Below are positions 32,535 to 42,274 of a stretch of 64,000 bases of DNA, piece after piece (positions within the stretch are counted from its first letter, which is position 1; every line of letters starts with the position of its first letter). A model generated the notes under the pieces. That model saw only the letters and a list, made by a program, of their open reading frames with translations. It did no database searches and had not been told where the DNA came from. The stretch lies in the NCBI GenBank assembly GCA_947445035.1, contig CANFCK010000008.1, positions 124,001 to 188,000 of the forward strand, written 5' to 3'. The DNA is from Deltaproteobacteria bacterium (GTDB lineage: Bacteria > Myxococcota_A > UBA796 > SXON01). Made by a program: the position numbers and the translations under genes.

Positions 32535-33825
32535 TTGCCAGGCCGGCGTCCAAGATGGCGAAGGCGTCGTCGATCTGCGCTTCGGTGATGCACAGCGGCG
32601 GGTTGCACATCACCCCGTCCCACCGGACCAGCGTGACCAGCCCGTGCTCGATCAGGAACCGGTTGAGCTTCGCCATCACCGGGTGGTTGTCGGGGTAGTG
32701 CGCGATGGGTTGGCCGGCCTTGTCTTGGATTTCCAGGATTCCGAACAGGCCAAAACAACGTGAACGGCGCACGGAAGGGTGTTTGACTCTCATTCGCTCC
32801 ATGTGTGCCCGCATCACCGGCTCCATGCGGGCGGCGTTGTCGATCATCCCTTCGCCGATGAGCACGTCGATGGCGGCCAGCGCGCACGCAAGCAAGGTGG
32901 GGTGGGCATTATAGGTGAGCCCGCCCCAAAAGACGTTGTCGCGGAAATGCGCGGCGATGGGGTCGGACACCGCCATCGCCCCGAGTGGCAGATACGAGCT
33001 GGTGAGCCCCTTGGCCATGGTGAGGATGTCCGGAACGATGCCGCCGTGCTGAAACGCGAAGAGCTTTCCAGTGCGCCCCCACCCACACATCACCTCGTCA
33101 CAGATGAGGAGGATGCCATATTTGTCGAGAAGGGCCCGCAGGCCCTGGAGCCACCCGCGGGGCGGCATGAGAATTCCATTGGTTCCGGTGACGGTCTCGA
33201 TGATCATCGCCGCGATGGTGGTCGGGCCCTCGGCCCGGATGGTCTCCTCCAGGTACCGGAGGTGGTTCCGGGTGATTTCGTCCTCGTCGTCCCCGAACGA
33301 ATAGTCATAGGGCCAGGGGTCCATCACCCGGACGAAACCCGGCGCGCCCGGCTCGTTGTACCAGCGACGATTGTCGCCCGTCGCTTGGAGCGTAAGGTTG
33401 GTGCTGCCATGGTAGCTGCGGTATCGCGACAGTATCTTCGTTCGACCAGAATACAGCCGCGCCGCACGTATGGCATTTTCGTTGGCCTCGGCGCCGCCGA
33501 GGGTGAAGAAGAAGGTGTTGAGGTTGCCCGGCACCAGCTCGGCCAGACGGCGGCCGATCCGCGCACGGATCTCGGTCGCCGCGCCGGGGTAGGCGAACGC
33601 GAGCGTCTGCATCTGTTCGGCGACGGCCGCGAGCACCTTGGGGTGCCCGTGCCCGATGTTCACCGACATCAGGCCGCTGTTCCAGTCGATGTAGCGCTTG
33701 CCATCGACGTCCCAGAGGTAGATGCCATCGGCGCGGGCGATGGCCAGCGGCTCGACCTTGCCGGTGGCCGACCACGAGTAGAGGGTGGTTTCCAGGCAGG
33801 CGGAGACGATTTCATCGCGGGTCAT
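32515..33825 (-). CDS. Class III PLP-dependent aminotransferase
   Basis: 436-residue fold-type I aminotransferase of class III (omega-amino acid / taurine:pyruvate type). Seen: 'GIYLWDVDGKRYIDWNSGL' near 35-53, 'FFFTLGGAEANENAIRAARL' (PLP phosphate site), 'YRSYHGST', 'IICDEV'-like 'LLICDEVMCGWGRTGK', and the PLP Lys in 'LTMAKGLTSSYLPLGA'. It moves an amino group between a primary amine or amino acid and a keto acid. The exact substrate is not predictable. The ATG at 33825 is preceded on the minus strand by TAAGCT at 7 bases. It lies next to the exporter and the lipid synthase operon and may act on its product. Confidence 0.85.
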   Translation of the reverse strand: MTRDEIVSACLETTLYSWSATGKVEPLAIARADGIYLWDVDGKRYIDWNSGLMSVNIGHGHPKVLAAVAEQMQTLAFAYPGAATEIRARIGRRLAELVPGNLNTFFFTLGGAEANENAIRAARLYSGRTKILSRYRSYHGSTNLTLQATGDNRRWYNEPGAPGFVRVMDPWPYDYSFGDDEDEITRNHLRYLEETIRAEGPTTIAAMIIETVTGTNGILMPPRGWLQGLRALLDKYGILLICDEVMCGWGRTGKLFAFQHGGIVPDILTMAKGLTSSYLPLGAMAVSDPIAAHFRDNVFWGGLTYNAHPTLLACALAAIDVLIGEGMIDNAARMEPVMRAHMERMRVKHPSVRRSRCFGLFGILEIQDKAGQPIAHYPDNHPVMAKLNRFLIEHGLVTLVRWDGVMCNPPLCITEAQIDDAFAILDAGLAITDAHP

Positions 33826-33832
33826 GCGTGCG

Positions 33833-33838
33833 AGCTTA
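33833..33838 (-). promoter_or_regulatory. Putative -10 element TAAGCT of a leaderless promoter
   Basis: On the minus strand TAAGCT ends 7 bases before the ATG of the class III aminotransferase, with no ribosome binding site between. It follows the same TANNNT pattern as other starts in the window. Confidence 0.33.
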
Positions 33839-33869
33839 TCGCGCCGCCGCGCCGCCATAGAGCCGCGCC

Positions 33870-34712
33870 GTGCCGCTGTTCGCGCTCGCGCTGGTCCTCG
33901 TCGCTGCGTGTACCCACGCGACCTGGAACCTGTACGCGAAGCGCGCGGCCGCCTCTCGGCATTTCGTGTGGGCGTATTCGGCGATCGCGGTCATGATCTG
34001 GGCGCCCGGCTTGTTTTTCGTCGGGCTGCCGACGCCCAGCTGGTGGGTGCTCGGGGTGCTCCTGGGAACGGGAGTGCTCCATGCGGGCTACTCGCTGGCG
34101 TTGCAAAGGGCGTATGCCTTGGCGGACCTGTCGGTCGTCTACCCCGTGGTGCGCGGGACGGGCCCGCTCCTGGCGTTTGTCGGCGCGGCAGTTTTCTTGG
34201 GCGAGCGGCCGTCACGATTGGCGGCTGGCGGCGCGTCGCTGGTGGTGCTGGGCGTGTTCTTGCTGTCGGGTGGGCGCACCAACCGCAGCGGCATTCTCGT
34301 CGGTGTCGCGACGGGCGCCCTGGTGGCTTCGTACACGTTGTGGGACGGCTGGGCGGTGAAGTCGCTTTTGGTTGCGCCGCTCCTCGTCGATTGGGCGGGC
34401 AACGCGTTCCGGGTCGTCGTGCTGGCGCCCCGCAGCTGGCGGGAACGCTCTACGCTCCGTGCCGAACTGGTCCGGTACCGCTGGGAGATGCTCGCCGTCG
34501 CGGTCCTGGGCCCCCTCGGCTACATCCTGGTGCTCACCGCGATGCAACTGGCGCCGATCGGGCACGTCGCCCCAGCCCGCGAGCTGTCGATGTTGGTGGC
34601 GGCGTGGCTCGGCGGTCGCGTGCTTGGCGAAGGCGACAACGGGAGGCGGATCGGCGCTTCGGCGCTGATCGTGGTGGGGGTGGTGACGTTGGCGAGCGCC
34701 CCGGTGACGTAG
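33870..34712 (+). CDS. EamA-family transporter
   Basis: 280-residue inner-membrane protein with about ten hydrophobic helices arranged as two EamA repeats of roughly 140 residues. The first repeat has 'CTHATWNLYAKRAA' near its start and 'YSLALQRAYALADLSVVYPVVRGTGPLLAFVG', the usual hinge signature; the second repeats the pattern with 'ASYTLWDGWAVK' and 'YILVLTAMQLAPIGHVAPAREL'. EamA proteins are drug/metabolite exporters or nucleotide-sugar and amino acid carriers. The GTG at 33870 is 44 bases from the divergent aminotransferase. It could export a product of the adjacent lipid locus; the substrate is unknown. Confidence 0.85.
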   Translation: MPLFALALVLVAACTHATWNLYAKRAAASRHFVWAYSAIAVMIWAPGLFFVGLPTPSWWVLGVLLGTGVLHAGYSLALQRAYALADLSVVYPVVRGTGPLLAFVGAAVFLGERPSRLAAGGASLVVLGVFLLSGGRTNRSGILVGVATGALVASYTLWDGWAVKSLLVAPLLVDWAGNAFRVVVLAPRSWRERSTLRAELVRYRWEMLAVAVLGPLGYILVLTAMQLAPIGHVAPARELSMLVAAWLGGRVLGEGDNGRRIGASALIVVGVVTLASAPVT

Positions 34713-34822
34713 CGGCGCCGCGATGCGCCGCGACCGATTTCGACCCGCCCGCCGCCAGCGTGAAGCGCATCGCCCCCAAGTGCTTGCCGGTGATTAGACT
34801 CCGCCACCCCCAAGAGAGTCCC

Positions 34823-35893
34823 ATGCCCGAGACCACCCTCCCCGACCAGGCCAACGCCCTCCACGACCGCTACCGCCGCGCTTTTGCGGGGCGTGCGCGG
34901 GTCACCAGGGACCTGGCGGCGCTCGACGGCCTGATCGCCGATACCGAAGCGCTTTTGCCCGCCCTCACCCAGTCGACGAGCCTTCGCGGTGAGGTCGACG
35001 AGCGCTTGGCCACCTACCGCAAGGAGCGTGAGACGATCGCGACGATTCAGGCGGGCGGTGACGATGCGCGCACGGCTTGGCGCCATGTCGAGTGGACTGA
35101 GGCGAACTTGAACCGTTACCGCCGCGAGTTCGGCGGCCAGAACCGCAGCACCCGCGACCTGGGCCTGCTCCAGGAGCTGGCCGCGGAGGAGACCCGCGCC
35201 CTCGCCGCCGTCGGCCCCCTGGCCAAGAAGCTGGGCGAGTCGAACCTGAGCACGCGGGTCGACGAGGTCCGCAAGAACGCCGCGCTCTACACCGAGGAGG
35301 TCGGTCGCATCCAGAAGGCGCGCGCCGAGCTCCGCCCGGCCGATCGGGTCGCGACACTGGCGACGCTGGCCAACCGGCAGTTCGGGTTGTACCGCACCCA
35401 CTTCGAAGGCAAGCCGCGTGCTTCGCGGCGGGCGGGCTTGTTGGAGCGGATACTCGGCAACCTCACTGCCATCCACCAGGACATGGTCGCGACGCGCGAT
35501 GCGGGCGTCACCGCTCCTGGGCACGCCGAGAACATCGCCAAGGTGGCGGCCCGCATCCAGCACCATCGCGACGAGGTGGCGAAGGTCAAAGAAGCCGCCG
35601 TGAACACGCCCAGCAGCAAGCTCGCGCCGATGCTCGGGGACGACGCCAACGCCTGGATTGCCCGCTACCGCGCCGAGTTCGCCGGGAAGCCGCGCCAGGG
35701 TCGCAACCTGGCCGCCCTCGCCGAGATTTGCGATGGGCTGCACGAGGTCGGCCGGACGATGCGTGACGTGGGCGGTAACGATCCCGGGAACGAGAAGAAC
35801 CTCGCCGTGGTGATGGAGCACCTGAAGATCGCCGAGCGCGAGTACGGGGCGATCCGGACCGCCAGCCGGCCTGCGAAGACGCCGGCTTCTTGA
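34823..35893 (+). CDS. Four-repeat helical protein of unknown function
   Basis: 356 residues without signal peptide or membrane helix. A unit of about 80-92 residues is repeated four times: each starts with Y-R-x2-F-x-G-(K/Q/R)-x-R-x2-R-x-L/A-x2-L, at Tyr17, Tyr99, Tyr190 and Tyr282, followed by two predicted helices rich in Glu, Lys and Arg. Examples are 'YRREFGGQNRSTRDLGLLQEL' minus its last residue and 'YRAEFAGKPRQGRNLAAL'. The repeat pattern shows internal duplication; the charged helices suggest a helical bundle or coiled rod. I do not know this family. The ATG at 34823 is the first one before repeat 1. Confidence 0.72.
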   Translation: MPETTLPDQANALHDRYRRAFAGRARVTRDLAALDGLIADTEALLPALTQSTSLRGEVDERLATYRKERETIATIQAGGDDARTAWRHVEWTEANLNRYRREFGGQNRSTRDLGLLQELAAEETRALAAVGPLAKKLGESNLSTRVDEVRKNAALYTEEVGRIQKARAELRPADRVATLATLANRQFGLYRTHFEGKPRASRRAGLLERILGNLTAIHQDMVATRDAGVTAPGHAENIAKVAARIQHHRDEVAKVKEAAVNTPSSKLAPMLGDDANAWIARYRAEFAGKPRQGRNLAALAEICDGLHEVGRTMRDVGGNDPGNEKNLAVVMEHLKIAEREYGAIRTASRPAKTPAS

Positions 35894-35974
35894 GTTGACG
35901 GGGCGGCGGGGTCCCTGACCCGTTCCGTAAGGCCACTCTGGCGGTGGTGCTGGGGGGGGCAGGGGCCCCCGTCC

Positions 35975-38900
35975 TCACCCCGCGTGCTCGGCGCGAATCT
36001 TCGCCAACTCGTCTGCCACCGTACGGGTGGTATAAACCAGATCCTCCTCGGTGTGAAGGTTGCTGAGGAAGAAGCGTAGGCGCGATGCGTTGTCGGCCAC
36101 CGCCGGGTACAGAATCGGCTGAACGTTGATGCCACGTTTCATCAGCGCATCGCTCAACAACAGCGCGTGGAAACTGTTGCCGACGATCACGGGAATTACC
36201 GCGCTCTCGCCCGCCGCCGGTCCAGTATCGAGGCCGTTCTCTTTGCACAAGTCGTAGAAGCGTCGGGAATTGGCCTGGAGTTTTGCGACATGCTCGGGCT
36301 CCCGCTCCATCAACTCCAGCGCCGCGATGGCGGCCATTGTGTTGGCAGGGCTGAGTCCGGCTGAGTACACAAACCCGGGCGCCGTGTATTTCAGCAACGA
36401 AACGAGCGTCTGCGTTCCGGCGATGTATCCGCCACAGGAAGACAAGGACTTCGACAGCGTCCCCATCCAGATGTCTATGTCGCGACCGGGCACGCCGAAG
36501 TGTTCGGCCACTCCGTAGCCACGCTTGCCGACGACCCCGAAGCTGTGCGCTTCGTCGACCATCAGGAAGGCTTTGAACCGCTTCTTCAGCCGCACGAGAG
36601 CGGGGAGATCGCAGAGGTCGCCGTCCATCGAGTAGACGCCCTCGACGATGATGAGACACTTCTCGAAACGCCCACGCAAGGCGTCGAGGTTCTTTTCGAG
36701 CGCCGCCAGGTCGCCATGGGCGAAGGGACGTCGGGTGCTGCCCGCCAGCTTCATGCCCTGAAGCGCACTGTCGTGAATCAGCTCATCGTGAAGAATCAGG
36801 TCCTTGGGGCCGAACAGATGGCCAATGACGTTGACGTTGGTCATGTGACCGGCCGTGAACAAGATGGCGTCGTCTACGCCGAGCGCCTTGGCGATCCGTT
36901 GTTCCAACTCATGGTGGATGGGGCGATCCCCTGAGGCCACGCGCGAAGCCGACACACTGGTGCCGTATTTGACAACGGCGTCTTGAGCCCGCTTTGTGAC
37001 ATAGGCGTTGCCGGAGAACCCAAGATAATTGTAGCCGGAGAAGTGGATCATCTCCTGACCGGCGATCATCACCTTGTCACGCGCGATCCCGTCGAGCACC
37101 TTGAAATAGGGATTCCCGATCCCCATCATCGTGACCGCATCCAGTCGCTGTTTCAGGTCGACCCAGGCGGGGAAATGCTCGAAGTCGGTGTGTTCGATCG
37201 CGACCTGGATGCCCTCGCTGCGCATCTCGGCTTCCACGCCTTCGCCCACCGCCACCACCCGCCCACCGGGCTCGGCCAAAAGCACCGTGCCGCGGAAGCG
37301 GTCCCCGACCTGCTCCTCAAACCACAGCGTCGCGACCAGCTCGGCCGCGGCGGTCGGCACCTGCGTCCACCGCCCGACCCGGACCGGAAATCCTGCACGG
37401 CCAAGCTTGTTGATCGACCAGTAGGCCGCCAACTGGAGCGCGCTGTCGATGGCCAGCGGCGACAAGGACCACGGCGCTTCGCCCCACTCTTGACCGAGCC
37501 CTCGCCGCACCACCCCGGAAACCCCGCGGTCGCCCAGGCTGGTGACCCGGACGATGCCGCGCAGCGTAGGCCCGTGAAAAGTGGCCTTGTAGAAGGCGTC
37601 CAGCGTCATCGGAAGCGCGCCGGCGGGGACGGTGGGGGCTTGCACGGCCGGCATGCCCTCGTCGGTGAGAATGCCCTTCCACGCAAGCTTCTTCTCCGCC
37701 ATCACCGTGAAGCGGTCGCCATCGAGGCGTATCCGCACCTGGGTGGGCCGTTCGACGACGACGCCGTCGTACAGGGTCAGCTCCTCGACCGTACGCCCGC
37801 CCAGACCACAGGCCCATTCGAGGATCATCGCCATCGGGACCGTGGGCCGGCCGAAAAGGGCGTGGTCCGCGAGCCAGTTCATCTCGGGGGTCAGGGTGCG
37901 CTCGAGCTCCAAGGCGCGCCGCACGACGGGGAGATCGAGGCCAAGGACCACTTCGCCCGCGTTGCCGAGGGTGTTGCAGAGGGCGGCGCCACCCTGGGCG
38001 CTGTCGACGAACCACAGGCCATCTTCGCGCATCGCCCGCTTCAGGTGCGGCGGGATGGACGCCACCATCTCGCTGTCGGCCCAAGGGCCCCACACCTGCG
38101 TGGCGACGCCGAGCTGGCGGCCGAGGGCGGCCATGGCTTCGTTGGCGGCGGCGTACTCGGTCTGGTAGGCGTTGCCGAAGCGCGCGGCGTAGCTGCCGAT
38201 GCTGACGATCCAGGCGTCTGGGAAGCGGCGGCGGAGCTTGCGGAGGCCGTCGACCTTGATCGCCCAGGCGGGGGCGCCATCCGCCGTGCCGACGGCGCCG
38301 TCGGCGAGCACCCCGGCGGCATGAACCACCCCATCCACCGACAGTCCGGCGAGCGATTCAAGGTCACCGGTGAGGTCGGCGCGGACGAACTGGGCGGCCG
38401 CGCCCAATTCCGCCAACACCTCAGAGCGGTCGCGGCTGCCGACGACGATGACCTGCGCGCCCGCGGCGATGAGCCGGCTCGCGATGAGTTTTCCGAGCCA
38501 ACCGGTGCCGCCGGTCACCAGCACCCGCTTGCCGCGCACGTCCCGACCGACCGAGACCACAGGTTCCATGCCGACGACGAAGCGCAGCCCGTCGCGGTAG
38601 ACGACCTCGACATCGCGCTCGGCGGCCCGGGCCTCGCCGCTGGCCTGAGCCGCGGTACCGTCAACGACACACACCTTGTGTTCCGGCCACTCGCGCGCCA
38701 GGGCTTTGACGAACCCGGTGACCCCGGCGAGGTGGGGATCATGACCGAGCACCTCCGAAACCACGATGACATCGCCCTTGGAGAGGCTGCGCAGCGTGGC
38801 GAGGTCGGGGCGCAAAAGTACCCGGGGCTCCCCCGCGCGGGCGTGGCCACCGAGCGGCGCCGCGACGAGCGTCGGCGTGTACGCCTGCATCATGCGTTCG

Positions 38901-41900
38901 GGCGCGGTCAGGGGTAGATTCTCCGCGTCGCCGCCGCCTTCGACCTGGCGCACGATGTCCGCCACCTTGGGCGACGATGCGAAGAGGGCTCGTGGAATGC
39001 CGGCGAAGCCGGGGAACGCCTCGGAGAGCCGCGTGGACAGCTCGTTCGCCATCAGCGAGTCGAACCCCAGGTCGTCCATGAGCTTCTGCTCGGTGCGCAG
39101 CGACTCCATCGGGAAGGCGCTGACCTTGCTGACGATGCGGAGGACGCGTGCTTCAACCGACTCTTCGCCGGAAGGGGCGGGTGCGACGTCGGGTGCGGCA
39201 GAAACCGACTCGGTGGCTTCCCCTGAAGCCCGGGCCGCGATTCGGCTGGTCCGCTGTTTCTCGGCGGTGATGGGCCAGTAAGCCTGGACGGCCAGGGGGG
39301 TGGGGGGCACCATCTCGATCCCGACGCCGAAGGCGGTGAGATCGACGCGGTGGCCGTTGGCCGCGCATAACGCGAGCACCCGCAAGAGGCCGATGCCGCC
39401 ATCGGCCTCTTCTGTCGCGACAGATACGATGCTTTCCCCGCCGTCGAGCACGCCACGAGCGAACGCGCAGAGGGTGGCCCCGGGCGCGAGCTGCACGAAG
39501 ATGCGGGCGCCCGCCTTGCTGCACTGCTCCAGGCCACGGACGTAGTCGACCGGCGCCACGGCGTGGCGGGCGTAGATGGAGCGGACGTCGGCCGCGGTCT
39601 TCGGCGCGTCGGCGGCGATGCACGACGCCATGGTGATCGCTGGCGGGCTGAAGAGGGTCTCCGTGAGTCCGGCTTCGACATCGGCCTGCACCGCTTCGAG
39701 CATCGGTGAATGGAAGGCGTGGCTGACCGGGATGCGCTTGGCCTTGACCCCAGCCTCGACGAGCCGAACGACGCTGCGCTCTACCGCCAGAGTGGGCCCG
39801 GAAATGACGTTCTGCCTTGGGTGATTCCGATTGGCGAGGATGACACCCGGCTCGAGCCACGGCTCGATCTCTTCCGGCGCGGCCATGCACGCGGCCATCG
39901 CGCCATGGTCGCCTTGAAGCGCCGACATCGCCTTGCCGCGCTGGGCGACGAACCGAATCGCCTGGCGCGGAGCGACCGCACCAGCCACCGCGCTGGCGGT
40001 GAACTCCCCGAGGGAGTGCCCCAGCGCGACCGCGGGAAACACGCCGAAGCGGCCGAGCACGGCAGCAACTGCACAGCCGACGGCGAACATCGCCGGCTGG
40101 GCGATCTGGGTGTCGGTGAGCGCCTTTTCGTCGGCCCCTGCCGCGTAGAGGTAGTCACGAAGCGGCCGCGCGGTGATGTCGAGCACCGCCGCCTCCATTT
40201 CCGCGAGGGTCTGGGCAAACTCAGGGAGCGCCAGCCACTCCCGCAAGAGCCCGACCTTCTGCATCCCTTGCCCGGGGCACAGAAACGCCACCGGCACCGG
40301 GTGGATTGCGTCACCAAGGATGATGTCGCGGCCCAACGTGCCCCGCGTGGTGGGGTCCTTTTTGAGACATTCTGATACACGCGCCATGTGTCGACGCAGC
40401 TCGTCGATGCTGGACGCCACCACCGCTGCCCGAACTGCACGGCGTTTGCGGCCGATATTGAGCGTATGTGCCACCGCGGCGAGGTCCTGGTCGTCCTCCA
40501 TGGCCTCGGCGATCTCGGCGGCGTAGTCCGCCAAGAGCGTGCCTTCGTCGGCCGAGATGACCACCAGCTGCGCCTTGCCGAGCGGCTGGGAGTTCGGCAC
40601 GGCAGAGCGGAAAAGCCGGGTCTGAGGCGGCTCACGTCCTTCCTCGACCACGATGTGGCTGTTGGTCCCGCCGAAGCCGAACGAGGAGACCGTCGCGATG
40701 CGTGGCCCGGTGGAGGTCCAGGACACCGGTTGGGTTGGTACCGAGAAGACACCGGGAAACGCTGCGATGTCCGGGTGGGGCGCCGACCAGTTGGCCAGCG
40801 GCGGGATGGTCTTGTGGTGGAGGGCGAGGAGCGCCTTCATCAACCCGGCGATGCCCGCGGCGGACATGGTGTGCCCGACGTTGGCTTTGGCCGACCCAAT
40901 CCAGACCGGGGTGTCCCGACCGGCCAGACGGGAGCGCAGCGCCGTGAGCTCGGTCCGGTCGCCGACGGCGGTGCCGGTGCCGTGCGTCTCGACGTAGCCG
41001 ACGTCCGCGGCCACGATGCCCGCGTCGGCCCACGCCGCGCCGATCACCGCCTCCTGCCCGTCCGTGCGCGGCGACATCGGCCCGTCCCCACGCCCGTCGT
41101 TGTTGCAGGCGCTGCCCCGGATGACGCCGTAGATGCGGTCGCCCGCCGCCTGTGCGTCTTCCAGACGCTTCAAGAGCACCATCCCGACGCCTTCGCCCTG
41201 GACAAAGCCGTCGGCGCGCGCGTCAAAGGGCCGGCACACGCCGCCCGCCGAGATGGCGCCGATCCGGGAGAATCCGATCAGGTGCTCCGGCGTCAGGTTG
41301 ACGTACACCCCCCCGGCCAGGGCAGCATCCACGAGTCCGGCGCGGAGCTGGGCGACGGCATCGTGGACGGCGACGAGCGCGCTGGCACAGGCCGCGTCTA
41401 CCGTGAAGGCGGGACCGCCGAGATCGAGCTCCTGCGCCACGACGGCGGCGCTCATGTTCGCGAGCACGCCAGGGGCGGTGAACGCGCGGGACGGGACGGA
41501 CCGGTTGACCATCTTCGCCAGCGCGGCGGCCTCAGCTTCGGTGGCCGGCTCGCCGAACTGGCCAGCGGCGAGCATCTGCGCCATCACCCGCGCTGAGGTC
41601 AGGATGCGGAACTCCATGACCGAGAGCCCGAGGAAGGTGCCGATGCGGCTGCGGTCGATCGCCCGGCCTCCGGCGACCCCGTCAATGCTGGCGGCGTACC
41701 CGGCGTCCTGGAGCGCCGTCCACGCGCACTCCAAGGCCAGCCGCTGTTGCGGGTCCATGACCTCGACGCGGCGGGGCGGAATGCCGAATTCCATCGCTGC
41801 GAACGAGCGGACGTCGTCCAGAAAGGCCCCGGTGGGGCAATAGTATTTGTCGACCGAGCGCAGTGAGCTCGACCAGAACGCCTCGTGGTCCCAACGGTCA

Positions 41901-42022
41901 GCCGGGGGCGTGGCGAACTTGTGCCGGCCCTCCACGACCAGCTTCCAATACCGGTTGGCGTTTTCCGCGCCGGGGAATCGACAGGCCATCCCGACGACTG
42001 CGACGTTTCCTCCCCGTGCCAT
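35975..42022 (-). CDS. Multidomain lipid/polyketide synthase: KS-AT-ACP-KR-DH-alpha-oxoamine synthase
   Basis: 2015 residues. KS (1-460) has Cys212 in 'DAACASAL' and His347 and His384; AT (575-915) has 'GHSLG' Ser670 and malonyl-type 'HAFHS' (768-772); ACP has Ser989 in 'GFDSL'; KR has 'GGTGWLG' (1171-1177), Lys1256, Ser1277, Tyr1290 and Asn1294; DH has 'HALFGRPTVP' (His1387) and 'DSALQ' (Asp1526); the C-terminal 380 residues are an alpha-oxoamine synthase with 'DEAH' (1823-1826) and PLP Lys1858 in 'TLSKSL'. All active-site residues are present. There is no ER or thioesterase. The KS motif and the KS-AT-ACP-KR-DH order recall PfaA-type secondary lipid synthases more than modular PKS. Predicted: one extension to a 2-enoyl chain, released with an amino acid as an amino enone. 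Confidence 0.92.
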   Translation of the reverse strand: MARGGNVAVVGMACRFPGAENANRYWKLVVEGRHKFATPPADRWDHEAFWSSSLRSVDKYYCPTGAFLDDVRSFAAMEFGIPPRRVEVMDPQQRLALECAWTALQDAGYAASIDGVAGGRAIDRSRIGTFLGLSVMEFRILTSARVMAQMLAAGQFGEPATEAEAAALAKMVNRSVPSRAFTAPGVLANMSAAVVAQELDLGGPAFTVDAACASALVAVHDAVAQLRAGLVDAALAGGVYVNLTPEHLIGFSRIGAISAGGVCRPFDARADGFVQGEGVGMVLLKRLEDAQAAGDRIYGVIRGSACNNDGRGDGPMSPRTDGQEAVIGAAWADAGIVAADVGYVETHGTGTAVGDRTELTALRSRLAGRDTPVWIGSAKANVGHTMSAAGIAGLMKALLALHHKTIPPLANWSAPHPDIAAFPGVFSVPTQPVSWTSTGPRIATVSSFGFGGTNSHIVVEEGREPPQTRLFRSAVPNSQPLGKAQLVVISADEGTLLADYAAEIAEAMEDDQDLAAVAHTLNIGRKRRAVRAAVVASSIDELRRHMARVSECLKKDPTTRGTLGRDIILGDAIHPVPVAFLCPGQGMQKVGLLREWLALPEFAQTLAEMEAAVLDITARPLRDYLYAAGADEKALTDTQIAQPAMFAVGCAVAAVLGRFGVFPAVALGHSLGEFTASAVAGAVAPRQAIRFVAQRGKAMSALQGDHGAMAACMAAPEEIEPWLEPGVILANRNHPRQNVISGPTLAVERSVVRLVEAGVKAKRIPVSHAFHSPMLEAVQADVEAGLTETLFSPPAITMASCIAADAPKTAADVRSIYARHAVAPVDYVRGLEQCSKAGARIFVQLAPGATLCAFARGVLDGGESIVSVATEEADGGIGLLRVLALCAANGHRVDLTAFGVGIEMVPPTPLAVQAYWPITAEKQRTSRIAARASGEATESVSAAPDVAPAPSGEESVEARVLRIVSKVSAFPMESLRTEQKLMDDLGFDSLMANELSTRLSEAFPGFAGIPRALFASSPKVADIVRQVEGGGDAENLPLTAPERMMQAYTPTLVAAPLGGHARAGEPRVLLRPDLATLRSLSKGDVIVVSEVLGHDPHLAGVTGFVKALAREWPEHKVCVVDGTAAQASGEARAAERDVEVVYRDGLRFVVGMEPVVSVGRDVRGKRVLVTGGTGWLGKLIASRLIAAGAQVIVVGSRDRSEVLAELGAAAQFVRADLTGDLESLAGLSVDGVVHAAGVLADGAVGTADGAPAWAIKVDGLRKLRRRFPDAWIVSIGSYAARFGNAYQTEYAAANEAMAALGRQLGVATQVWGPWADSEMVASIPPHLKRAMREDGLWFVDSAQGGAALCNTLGNAGEVVLGLDLPVVRRALELERTLTPEMNWLADHALFGRPTVPMAMILEWACGLGGRTVEELTLYDGVVVERPTQVRIRLDGDRFTVMAEKKLAWKGILTDEGMPAVQAPTVPAGALPMTLDAFYKATFHGPTLRGIVRVTSLGDRGVSGVVRRGLGQEWGEAPWSLSPLAIDSALQLAAYWSINKLGRAGFPVRVGRWTQVPTAAAELVATLWFEEQVGDRFRGTVLLAEPGGRVVAVGEGVEAEMRSEGIQVAIEHTDFEHFPAWVDLKQRLDAVTMMGIGNPYFKVLDGIARDKVMIAGQEMIHFSGYNYLGFSGNAYVTKRAQDAVVKYGTSVSASRVASGDRPIHHELEQRIAKALGVDDAILFTAGHMTNVNVIGHLFGPKDLILHDELIHDSALQGMKLAGSTRRPFAHGDLAALEKNLDALRGRFEKCLIIVEGVYSMDGDLCDLPALVRLKKRFKAFLMVDEAHSFGVVGKRGYGVAEHFGVPGRDIDIWMGTLSKSLSSCGGYIAGTQTLVSLLKYTAPGFVYSAGLSPANTMAAIAALELMEREPEHVAKLQANSRRFYDLCKENGLDTGPAAGESAVIPVIVGNSFHALLLSDALMKRGINVQPILYPAVADNASRLRFFLSNLHTEEDLVYTTRTVADELAKIRAEHAG

Positions 42023-42027
42023 CGAGC

Positions 42028-42267
42028 TCAGCCCTTCGTCTTTTCGACCAACTTCGCGAGGTCGCCGAAGGTCTGGATACGGATCATCACCTCGTCTGAG
42101 AACTGGGTATCCAGCTTCTCCTCGAGGTATCCGACCATCTCCATGGTCGCGACCGAGTCCATGCCCAGCTCGCGAATTTCGGTCGTCAAGGTGACCTTGC
42201 CGAGCTTCGAGGTCTTGGAGGGGTCGACGGCCGAGATCGCCGCCTTGATGAGTTCCAGGCTGTCCAT
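42028..42267 (-). CDS. Acyl carrier protein
   Basis: 79-residue free-standing carrier protein. The phosphopantetheine attachment site is Ser38 in 'ELGMDSVATMEMVGYLEEK', followed by a usual helix III ('DVMIRIQTFGDLAKLVE'-like). GAGGA precedes the ATG by 5 bases on the minus strand. It lies 7 bases after the acyl-AMP ligase and 5 bases before the synthase, so it is probably the acceptor on which the ligase loads the starter acyl chain for the KS domain. Length and sequence are normal for an ACP. Confidence 0.93.
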   Translation of the reverse strand: MDSLELIKAAISAVDPSKTSKLGKVTLTTEIRELGMDSVATMEMVGYLEEKLDTQFSDEVMIRIQTFGDLAKLVEKTKG

Positions 42268-42274
42268 GAGTTCC

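Noticed and set aside
35935-35974. Possible bidirectional terminator between the four-repeat gene and the synthase
   Set aside because: The G and C runs can pair in several weak ways, with no single clear stem and no T tract.
36983-38917. Plus-strand open frame of 644 codons
   Set aside because: Antisense of the KR-DH part of the synthase, where catalytic motifs on the minus strand are clear.
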